Positions 1-5,704 of a stretch of DNA of 5,704 nt are shown here, piece by piece. Under the pieces are notes generated by a model, which made no database searches, was not told the origin of the DNA, and saw only the letters and a program-made list of their open reading frames with translations. Both the position numbers and the translations under genes were made by a program. The stretch's first letter is position 1. Each line of letters opens with the position of its first letter. Source of the stretch: Gallionellaceae bacterium (GTDB lineage Bacteria; Pseudomonadota; Gammaproteobacteria; Burkholderiales; Gallionellaceae). Where the stretch lies: assembly GCA_031277195.1 (NCBI GenBank), contig JAITMU010000058.1:1-5704 (forward strand). Reading direction: 5' to 3'.

Positions 1-741
1 GTCTGCCCCAAGTGCGGTCATCATCACCGCATCGGTGCGCGCAAGCGGCTCGACTGGCTGCTGGATGCGGAAGGTCGCTTTGAGATCGGCGCGGAAATCC
101 AGCCGATGGATGCGCTGAAATTCAAGGACAGCCGGAAATACAGCGAGCGTCTCACCTCCGCGCAAAAAGACACCGGCGAGGAGGACGCGCTGGTGGTGAT
201 GCAAGGCAGTCTGCGCGAATTGCCGGTGGTGGTCGCGGTGTTTGAATTCAGCTTCATGGGCGGCTCGATGGGGTCGGTGGTGGGCGAGCGTTTTGTGCGC
301 GGTGTGCAGATCGCCACCGAGCAAAACATGCCTTTCATCTGCTTCGCCGCCAGCGGCGGCGCGCGCATGCAGGAAGGGCTGCTGTCGCTGATGCAGATGG
401 CGAAAACCTGCGCCGCGCTGACGCAGTTGAGCCAATCCAATCTGCCGTTCATCTCGGTGCTGACCGACCCGACCATGGGCGGCGTGTCCGCCAGCTTCGC
501 TTTCATGGGCGACGTGGTGCTGGCTGAACCCGGCGCGTTGATCGGCTTCGCTGGCGCGCGCGTGATTCAGCAAACGGTGCGCGAGACTTTGCCGGAAGGT
601 TTTCAGCGCGCGGAGTTCCTGCTGGAACACGGCGCGATCGACCGCATCATCGACCGGCGCGAAATGCGCGAACAGCTTGCGACGCTGATTACCCTGCTGA
701 TGAAGCAACCGGCGGTGACGGAGATCGAGGCGGTCGCTTGA
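1..741 (+). CDS. accD: Acetyl-CoA carboxylase carboxyltransferase subunit beta, 5' end missing
   Basis: AccD pairs with AccA to form the carboxyltransferase of acetyl-CoA carboxylase, which moves the carboxyl group from biotin on AccB to acetyl-CoA, giving malonyl-CoA for fatty acid synthesis in the cytoplasm. The reading frame is open from base 1 to TGA at 739-741 (246 residues). It begins at the second cysteine pair of the N-terminal C4 zinc ribbon (CPKCG, residues 2-6), so about 45 residues, including the start and the first CxxC, lie outside. Visible family motifs are LKFKDSRKY (residues 39-47), FMGGSMGSVVG, the crotonase-fold ASGGARMQEG (117-126), LTDPTMGGVSASFA around 155-167, and IGFAGARVIQQTVRE near 181-195. 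The C-terminus is short and close to the family norm. A REP doublet separates it from folC. Identification is very secure; the partial state is due to the window edge. Confidence 0.98.
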   Translation, partial: VCPKCGHHHRIGARKRLDWLLDAEGRFEIGAEIQPMDALKFKDSRKYSERLTSAQKDTGEEDALVVMQGSLRELPVVVAVFEFSFMGGSMGSVVGERFVRGVQIATEQNMPFICFAASGGARMQEGLLSLMQMAKTCAALTQLSQSNLPFISVLTDPTMGGVSASFAFMGDVVLAEPGALIGFAGARVIQQTVRETLPEGFQRAEFLLEHGAIDRIIDRREMREQLATLITLLMKQPAVTEIEAVA

Positions 742-753
742 ATTTGATGTGTC

Positions 754-838
754 GCAGGATGGGTGGAGCGTAGCGATACCCATCATCGCCGCGCCCAAAA
801 TTGTGTTGATGGGTATCGCTACGCTCCACCCATCCTAC
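754..838. repeat. REP doublet (REPIN-like palindrome) between accD and folC
   Basis: Two 30-base arms, 756-785 and 807-836, are perfect reverse complements around a 21-base loop. Each arm is itself a partial palindrome with outer GATGGGT and ACCCATC and a GCGTAGC core. The right outer end reads CTAC (835-838), the complement of the GTAG head typical of REP elements. The left end has GCAG (754-757), one substitution from GTAG. Two inverted REP units with a short spacer is the definition of a REPIN, a non-autonomous element mobilised by RAYT-type TnpA_REP transposases. No RAYT gene is in the window, so this origin is inferred from structure. In RNA it would form a very stable hairpin between the accD and folC messages. 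There is no T-tract after it, so it is not a standard intrinsic terminator. Confidence 0.85.
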
Positions 839-864
839 AGACCGTGGTGAATGATTTGATTCAA

Positions 865-2130
865 ATGAAAACCACGCTGACCGACTGGCTCTACCGCCTC
901 GAATCCATCCATCCCCAAACCATCGCGCTCGGTCTTGACCGTGTGCGCGCAGTCCGGCAACGCCTGCAACTCAATCCTTCGTTTCCGCTCATCATCGTCG
1001 GTGGCACCAACGGCAAAGGCTCGACCTGTGCGATGCTGGAAGCCATGTTGCACGCCGCCGCTTATCGCACCGGCTGCTACGCTTCGCCGCATCTGCTGGA
1101 TTACAACGAGCGCGTGCGCATCGGCAAGCAGCAGGCGACGGATGCTGAACTCTGCGCCGCGTTTGAAAAGATCGATCAGGCGCGCGGCGACATTCCGCTG
1201 ACTTATTTTGAATTCGGCGCGCTGGCGGCGATGTTGTGTTTCGTCGAGCGCGAGGTTGATGTCGCCATTCTCGAAGTTGGCCTCGGCGGGCGGCTGGATG
1301 CGGTGACTGTGTTTGACGGCGACTGCGCGGTGGTGACCAGCGTGGATCTGGATCACATGGATTATCTCGGCGACACGCGCGAAGCCATTGCTTATGAGAA
1401 GGCCGGGATTTTTCGCGCGGGCAAACCGGCGATCTTCGGCAGCCGCGACATGCCGGACATCATCGCGCATGAAGCGGCGCGCATCGGCGCGGAACGGTGG
1501 CGGCTGGGGACGGAGTTTGATTACGCCGCTTCTCCGCAACAATGGGATTTTCACGGCGTTTACGGCGCGCGTCTGGCGTTGCCGATTCCCGCCTTGCGCG
1601 GCGCGTATCAACTCGACAATGCCAGCGCGGCGCTGGCGGCGCTGGATGCCGTGCGCGCGCGTCTGCCGGTGGACATGAACGCGGTGCGGCGCGGGCTGGC
1701 GGAAGTGAGTTTGCCGGGGCGTTTTCAAGTCATGCCGGGGCGTCCGCAAATCATTTTCGACGTGGCGCACAACCCGCACGCGGCGCGCGCCCTGGCGGAC
1801 AATCTGGCCGCGCTGCCGCCCGCGCGCAGCACCATCGCCGTGTTCGCCATGCTGCGCGACAAGGACATCGTTGGCGTGGCGCGAGCCTTGCGCGACCGGA
1901 TCAGCGCATGGCGAGTGGCCGGTCTCGACCTGCCGCGCGGCGCGACGGCGGCGGACATCGCGCATGCGCTGGCGGAAGCGGGCGTGCCGACAGCGGCGGT
2001 GCAAACATTCGATACGGTGGCGGCGGCGCTACGTCATGCCTGTAATGAGGCGGGCGATAATGATAGAATCGCAGCCTTCGGTTCGTTCCATACGGTGGCG
2101 GAAGCGATGCGCGAACAGCGCGGCGATTGA
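865..2130 (+). CDS. folC: Bifunctional dihydrofolate synthase / folylpolyglutamate synthase
   Basis: FolC adds glutamate to dihydropteroate, making dihydrofolate, and then extends tetrahydrofolates with further glutamates, using ATP. It is a cytoplasmic Mur-ligase-type enzyme. From ATG 865 it has 421 residues, matching the roughly 420 of the family. Motifs are the P-loop GTNGKGS (47-53), SPHLLDYNERVRIG (dihydropteroate-site region of bifunctional forms), EVGLGGRLDA, DLDHMDYLG, EKAGIF with Lys179 at the position of the carbamylated lysine, and DVAHNPHAAR (299-308) in the C-terminal domain. The frame stays open upstream to ATG 763, but that codon lies inside the REP doublet and the added residues are repeat-encoded. 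MKTTLTDWLYRLESIHP at 865 looks like the family N-terminus, so 865 is preferred. Ribosome binding there is weak: GGTGA at 846-850 is 14 bases away. GTG 847 and TTG 856 are alternatives. Confidence 0.95.
   Translation: MKTTLTDWLYRLESIHPQTIALGLDRVRAVRQRLQLNPSFPLIIVGGTNGKGSTCAMLEAMLHAAAYRTGCYASPHLLDYNERVRIGKQQATDAELCAAFEKIDQARGDIPLTYFEFGALAAMLCFVEREVDVAILEVGLGGRLDAVTVFDGDCAVVTSVDLDHMDYLGDTREAIAYEKAGIFRAGKPAIFGSRDMPDIIAHEAARIGAERWRLGTEFDYAASPQQWDFHGVYGARLALPIPALRGAYQLDNASAALAALDAVRARLPVDMNAVRRGLAEVSLPGRFQVMPGRPQIIFDVAHNPHAARALADNLAALPPARSTIAVFAMLRDKDIVGVARALRDRISAWRVAGLDLPRGATAADIAHALAEAGVPTAAVQTFDTVAAALRHACNEAGDNDRIAAFGSFHTVAEAMREQRGD
2040..2069 (+). promoter_or_regulatory. Possible extended -10 promoter inside the folC 3' end
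   Basis: Within folC, bases 2061-2069 read TGATAGAAT, a TGn extended -10 followed by TAGAAT (5 of 6 matches to TATAAT). A CTGTAA at 2040-2045, 18 bases upstream, matches only 3 of 6 of TTGACA. The local stretch 2055-2069 is AT-rich in an otherwise GC-rich gene and uses the AGA arginine codon, rare in the neighbouring genes. Transcription would start near 2076, about 90 bases before dedD, and would give dedD-cvpA-purF a supply independent of the upstream REP doublet. This is inference from a motif match only. Confidence 0.3.
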
Positions 2131-2168
2131 CGCTTGCGCCAACGGGCGCGACAACGCAAAGGTACACG

Positions 2169-2735
2169 ATGGCAAGAAAAATCGCGGATGAAGAAGACGG
2201 CCTCAGACGGCGCGCACGGCGTCGCCTGATTGGTGCGGTCGTGCTGGTCACGGTGGTGGTTGTGTTGCTGCCGATGGTGCTGGACAACGAGCCGGAGCCG
2301 GTCAGCCAGAATATCGACCTGACCATTCCCGACAAGGGCAAGGTTGGCGAATTCACGCCGAACATCGAACCGCAGCCTGAAACGTCTGCCGATATTGCGC
2401 CGCCGCCGCTGCCTGAGGCGACGCCGCCTGCGCCATCCGCGCCAGCCGTTGCAGAAACTCCCGCTCCCGCTCCCCAAGCTGCCGCGCCCAAACCGGCGAC
2501 AGAAAAACCCGCCGCTTCCGCTTTCGTCATTCAATTTGGCGCTTTTTCCAATGCGGGAACGGCCAATAAACTCAAGCAAAAATTAAGCCAGGAAGGCGTT
2601 GAAGCCTACGTCGAAAAAATCGGCAACATGAATCATGTGCGTGCGGGTCCTTACGCTACGCGCGCAGAGGCGGAGTCGGTGAAGGCGCAGGCGTCGATGC
2701 TGGGCGTAGAGGCAAACGTCAGATCGGCGCAGTGA
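2169..2735 (+). CDS. dedD: DedD-like SPOR-domain membrane protein
   Basis: The protein has 188 residues in the order expected for DedD: a short, positively charged cytoplasmic N-terminus (residues 1-19, with an Arg-rich RRRARRR stretch), one membrane segment (about 20-38, LIGAVVLVTVVVVLLPMVL), a Pro/Ala-rich periplasmic linker (about 70-115) and a C-terminal SPOR domain (about 119-188, FVIQFGAF at the first strand, RAGPY in the middle). SPOR domains bind denuded peptidoglycan at the division septum, and E. coli DedD supports constriction. The position between folC and cvpA matches E. coli dedD. ATG 2169 is chosen because AAAGG at 2158-2162 lies 6 bases upstream and the charged-then-membrane start fits. 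A longer TTG start at 2127 overlapping the folC stop has no support. The stop overlaps the cvpA start, implying coupled translation. Confidence 0.88.
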   Translation: MARKIADEEDGLRRRARRRLIGAVVLVTVVVVLLPMVLDNEPEPVSQNIDLTIPDKGKVGEFTPNIEPQPETSADIAPPPLPEATPPAPSAPAVAETPAPAPQAAAPKPATEKPAASAFVIQFGAFSNAGTANKLKQKLSQEGVEAYVEKIGNMNHVRAGPYATRAEAESVKAQASMLGVEANVRSAQ

Positions 2736-3223
2736 TGACCAGCTTCGATTTCGCTGTCATTGTGATTGTGGCGTTGTCGGCGCTGCTGGGATGGTGGCGC
2801 GGCCTGGTGTACGAATCATTGTCGCTGGCCGGATGGGTGGTGGCGTATCTGGTGGCGCGCGAATTTTCGCCGATGGTGGAACCCTGGCTGCCAGTCACGC
2901 TGGGCGATGAATCGCTCAGAATGGGCGCAGCTTATGTTGTGCTGTTCATTGTCATGCTGATCGCCGCCAGCATTCTGGCCTGGGCGTTGTCGAAAGCGGT
3001 CAGATCGATTGGCCTGGGCTGGCCGGACGCGACGCTGGGATTCGCTTTCGGCGCGGCGCGCGGCGGTTTGATCGTGTTGGCGCTGGTCGTGCTGGCAGGG
3101 TTGACCGACATTCCGCAGCAACCCTTCTGGCGCGACGCGAAAATGAGCGCGCCGCTGGTGCAAGCGGCGCTGGCGATCAAGGAAAAATTGCCGCCGGATT
3201 TTGCGCGGCAGATGAATTATTAG
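2735..3223 (+). CDS. cvpA: CvpA family inner-membrane protein
   Basis: This 162-residue protein has the same length as E. coli CvpA and its usual position just before purF. About four hydrophobic segments are visible: residues 6-18, 29-41, 65-85 and 101-122. Family features include the early LLGWWRGLVYE (17-27), which follows the first membrane segment, and the Gly-rich LGFAFGAARGG (101-111) before the last one. The C-terminal tail (about 125-162) is hydrophilic. E. coli CvpA is needed for colicin V production and affects envelope stress tolerance; its biochemical role is not established. The start ATG 2735 overlaps the dedD TGA by one base (TGATG) and has no good Shine-Dalgarno sequence, so translation is probably coupled to dedD. 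GTG 2732, one codon earlier, is possible but less likely. Confidence 0.93.
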   Translation: MTSFDFAVIVIVALSALLGWWRGLVYESLSLAGWVVAYLVAREFSPMVEPWLPVTLGDESLRMGAAYVVLFIVMLIAASILAWALSKAVRSIGLGWPDATLGFAFGAARGGLIVLALVVLAGLTDIPQQPFWRDAKMSAPLVQAALAIKEKLPPDFARQMNY

Positions 3224-3249
3224 GCTTCATCATTGATGATTAACTGGCT

Positions 3250-3295
3250 GGATTCCCGCTTCCTTCCCGCTTTCGCGGGAATGACAGGGAATGAC
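3250..3295. repeat. Nested hairpin repeat of the ATTCCCGC/GCGGGAAT type before purF
   Basis: The core is a perfect 7-bp stem, TTCCCGC (3264-3270) and GCGGGAA (3275-3281), with a TTTC loop. Around it an outer pair ATTCCC (3252-3257) and GGGAAT (3287-3292) is also complementary. Each side carries a short direct repeat: TTCCCGCTT at 3253-3261 and 3264-3272, and GGGAATGAC at 3277-3285 and 3287-3295. The motif resembles the widespread proteobacterial intergenic repeat with ATTCCCGC and GCGGGAATGAC arms, and recalls neisserial dRS3 (ATTCCC-N8-GGGAAT). No T-tract follows, so it is not a standard terminator. It occupies most of the 93-base gap between cvpA and purF. Confidence 0.75.
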
Positions 3296-3300
3296 GGCGT

Positions 3301-3309
3301 GGAGTGGAG
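3301..3309 (+). promoter_or_regulatory. Doubled ribosome binding site of purF
   Basis: GGAGTGGAG contains two GGAG motifs in tandem (3301-3304 and 3306-3309). The second is 7 bases from ATG 3317, an ideal spacing, and fixes the purF start. The strong site suggests that purF initiates independently instead of relying on coupling to cvpA, whose stop is 93 bases upstream. Confidence 0.8.
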
Positions 3310-3316
3310 TTAAACC

Positions 3317-4827
<1,511 letters not shown>

Positions 4828-4831
<4 letters not shown>

Positions 4832-4896
4832 GGCGGGGCTTGCCCCGCGCGGTACGCATTTCAACATCTCACAGCGCGGGGCAAGCCCCGCCCTAC
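4828..4896. repeat. REP doublet (REPIN-like palindrome) at the purF stop
   Basis: Arms 4828-4850 and 4874-4896 are perfect 23-base reverse complements with a 23-base loop. Both outer ends show the REP head: GTAG at 4828-4831 and CTAC at 4893-4896. Each arm alone also folds, GCGGGGC-TT-GCCCCGC, so the DNA or RNA can form either one long hairpin or two short ones. This is the expected architecture of a REPIN. It shares the GTAGG start and a G-rich stem with the 754-838 element but has a different stem sequence, so it is a different family. The element includes the last base of the final purF sense codon and the whole stop codon. It may protect the purF mRNA 3' end or limit read-through to metZ; it has no T-tract. 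Confidence 0.88.
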
Positions 4897-4901
4897 ATTG
4901 C

Positions 4902-4931
4902 TTGACACCCCCGCCAACCGGGTGCTAGTTT
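4902..4931 (+). promoter_or_regulatory. Sigma70-type promoter of metZ
   Basis: A perfect -35 TTGACA lies at 4902-4907. After 18 bases comes TAGTTT (4926-4931), preceded by TG plus one base at 4923-4925, an extended -10. The -10 core itself matches 3 of 6 positions, which the perfect -35 and the TGn should offset. The expected transcription start is about 4937-4939, right at the first stem of the SAM-II aptamer. It starts 5 bases after the REP doublet. The match is seen in the sequence; activity is inferred. Confidence 0.75.
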
Positions 4932-4934
4932 TCA

Positions 4935-4990
4935 CCTGCGCCGATTTGAGAAGCAGCTTGCGGGCGCGTAATAAATACAGCTAAAGCGTG
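4935..4990 (+). ncRNA. SAM-II riboswitch aptamer in the metZ leader
   Basis: The sequence carries the conserved SAM-II blocks in order: a P1 5' strand GCGCC (4938-4942), GATTT (4943-4947), a loop with GCTTGC, then GGCGCG (4963-4968) closing P1, followed by TAATAAAT and GCTAAA (4980-4985). P1 is 5 Watson-Crick pairs plus a possible U-G. The H-type pseudoknot P2 can be drawn as GCTT (4956-4959) with AAGC (4984-4987). In the known SAM-II structure the AUAAA and GCUAAA regions line the SAM pocket. SAM-II is known upstream of methionine genes such as metA, metX and metZ, mostly in alphaproteobacteria and some other proteobacteria, so its place here fits. High SAM should reduce metZ expression. Recognition is by eye against the consensus; a covariance-model search has not been run. 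Confidence 0.88.
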
Positions 4991-5013
4991 GGCAACCCGG
5001 TTTAGCGCAAGCT
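4955..5013 (+). promoter_or_regulatory. Predicted antiterminator pairing between aptamer and terminator loop
   Basis: Two aptamer segments are complementary to the terminator loop in nested order: AGCTTGC (4955-4961) with GCAAGCT (5007-5013), and GCTAAA (4980-4985) with TTTAGC (5001-5006). Both helices can form together, leaving 4962-4979 as a bulge. They would consume both P2 strands and part of the SAM pocket, and would prevent the terminator from closing fully. Without SAM this fold would allow read-through; with SAM the pseudoknot would free the terminator. Inside, GGG 4990-4992 could also pair with CCC 4996-4998, blocking the terminator 5' arm. The complementarity is seen; the switching is inferred. 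Confidence 0.5.
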
Positions 5014-5027
5014 TGCCGGGTTTTTTT
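4994..5027 (+). terminator. Intrinsic terminator in the metZ leader
   Basis: AACCCGG (4994-5000) pairs with CCGGGTT (5016-5022), a 7-bp GC-rich stem that can be extended by a U-G pair. The upper part can add AGC (5004-5006) and GCT (5011-5013) around a GCAA tetraloop of GNRA type. Seven T residues (5021-5027) follow directly. It lies between the SAM-II aptamer and the metZ ribosome binding site, 20 bases before metZ ATG, so it must act conditionally as an attenuator. It points to control of transcription, not only of translation. Confidence 0.88.
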
Positions 5028-5034
5028 GTTTTGT

Positions 5035-5038
5035 GGAG
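5035..5038 (+). promoter_or_regulatory. Ribosome binding site of metZ
   Basis: GGAG lies 9 bases before ATG 5048 and fixes that start. It is downstream of the terminator and about 45 bases after the aptamer, outside any pairing drawn for the aptamer, which makes direct sequestration by the SAM-II pseudoknot unlikely. Confidence 0.75.
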
Positions 5039-5047
5039 TTAACCATC

Positions 5048-5704
5048 ATGTCAGACGAAAATTCATACCAGCCCGAAACGCTCGCCGTGCGCGCGGGCTC
5101 GGTTCGTAGTCAATTCAACGAAAATAGCGAGGCGCTGTTTCTCACTTCCAGTTTTGTGTTCGACAGCGCGGAGCAGGCGGCCAAACGCTTTATCGGCGAA
5201 GAGCCGGGCAACATTTATTCGCGCTTCACCAATCCGACCGTGACCATGTTCGAGCAGCGTCTCGCCGCGATGGAAGGCGCAGAGCAGTGCATCGCCACGG
5301 CCAGCGGCATGTCTGCGATTCTGGCGACCTGCATGGGATTGCTGAAGGCGGGCGATCACATTGTCGCGTCGCGTTCGCTGTTCGGCGCGACGGTCAATCT
5401 GTTCAACAACATCATCCGCAAATTCGGCGTGGAGACGACCTTTGTGTCGGCGACCGATGTGGAAGAATGGCGCGCGGCAGTGCGGCCAGAGACGCGGCTG
5501 TTTTTTCTGGAAACGCCGTCGAACCCGCTGACGGAAATTTCCGACATCGCCGCGATTGCCGCCGTGGCGAAATCCAGCGGTGCGCTGTTGGCGGTGGACA
5601 ACTGTTTCTGCACGCCGATTTTGCAACGCCCGCTCGACTTCGGCGCGGACATCGTTATTCATTCCGCCACCAAATATATTGACGGCCAAGGCCGCGTGTT
5701 GGGC
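5048..5704 (+). CDS. metZ: O-succinylhomoserine sulfhydrylase, 3' end missing
   Basis: MetZ uses pyridoxal phosphate (PLP) to join sulfide to O-succinylhomoserine, forming homocysteine in methionine synthesis. The frame is open from ATG 5048 to the window end (219 codons), roughly the first 55 percent of a family of about 390-400 residues. Cys/Met-metabolism PLP enzyme motifs appear in order: ETLAVRAG (10-17), YSRFTNPT (57-64; Tyr57 and Arg59 contact the PLP phosphate of the neighbouring subunit in this family), ASGMSAI (85-91), ETPSNP, DNCFCTP with Asp184 facing the pyridine nitrogen, and HSATKYIDGQGR with Lys209 as the PLP-binding lysine. DNCFCTP together with SATKYIDGQGR is characteristic of MetZ rather than MetB or MetC; an O-acetylhomoserine enzyme is the main alternative. 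Expression is probably controlled by the SAM-II leader upstream. Confidence 0.95.
   Translation, partial: MSDENSYQPETLAVRAGSVRSQFNENSEALFLTSSFVFDSAEQAAKRFIGEEPGNIYSRFTNPTVTMFEQRLAAMEGAEQCIATASGMSAILATCMGLLKAGDHIVASRSLFGATVNLFNNIIRKFGVETTFVSATDVEEWRAAVRPETRLFFLETPSNPLTEISDIAAIAAVAKSSGALLAVDNCFCTPILQRPLDFGADIVIHSATKYIDGQGRVLG

Noticed and set aside
763..864. N-terminal extension of folC from ATG 763
   Set aside because: It is encoded by the REP doublet, including its loop, and does not resemble FolC; the family N-terminus begins at 865.
835..2004. Long open frame on the minus strand opposite folC (389 codons)
   Set aside because: It is rich in Arg, His and Gln as expected of the complement of a GC-rich gene, has no recognisable domain, and is fully covered by a well-identified gene.
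2127..2168. TTG start for dedD overlapping the folC stop
   Set aside because: It adds 14 residues unlike the DedD N-terminus, whereas ATG 2169 has AAAGG at good spacing.
3264..3281. Intrinsic terminator after cvpA
   Set aside because: A 7-bp hairpin is present but it is followed by TGACAGGG, not a T-run.
5063..5689. Minus-strand open frame opposite metZ (208 codons)
   Set aside because: The plus strand encodes an unmistakable MetZ over the same bases.

Overview
The window is the accD-folC-dedD-cvpA-purF gene order shared by beta- and gammaproteobacteria, followed by metZ, which is the usual betaproteobacterial continuation. Moderately high GC, the protein sequences (for example the DNCFCTP and SATKYIDGQGR motifs of MetZ) and this order suggest a betaproteobacterium. 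Genus cannot be read from the sequence. All genes are on the + strand. accD is cut by the left edge and metZ by the right edge. No mobile element gene, CRISPR array, tRNA or rRNA is visible.

Layout: accD 3' part (1-741); a palindromic REP doublet (754-838); folC (865-2130), whose 3' end may hold an internal promoter; dedD-like SPOR gene (2169-2735); cvpA (2735-3223), overlapping dedD by one base; a nested hairpin repeat (3250-3295); purF (3317-4831); a second REP doublet (4828-4896) that overlaps the purF stop codon; then a compact control region for metZ: sigma70-type promoter (4902-4931), SAM-II riboswitch aptamer (about 4935-4990), intrinsic terminator (4994-5027), ribosome binding site, and metZ from 5048.

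The genes serve basic metabolism and cell envelope: malonyl-CoA for fatty acids (AccD), folate polyglutamates (FolC), a septal-ring SPOR protein (DedD), a membrane protein (CvpA), the first step of purine synthesis (PurF) and sulfur insertion into homocysteine for methionine (MetZ). Folate one-carbon units link FolC to both purine and methionine synthesis. MetZ sits at the end of this block but has its own promoter and a SAM-sensing leader, so it is probably regulated separately.

The coding genes are ordinary. The interest lies between them: three palindromic repeats at three of the gene boundaries, one apparently supplying the purF stop codon, and a SAM-II leader whose pseudoknot segments are complementary to the loop of the following terminator, which predicts a transcription-attenuation switch.
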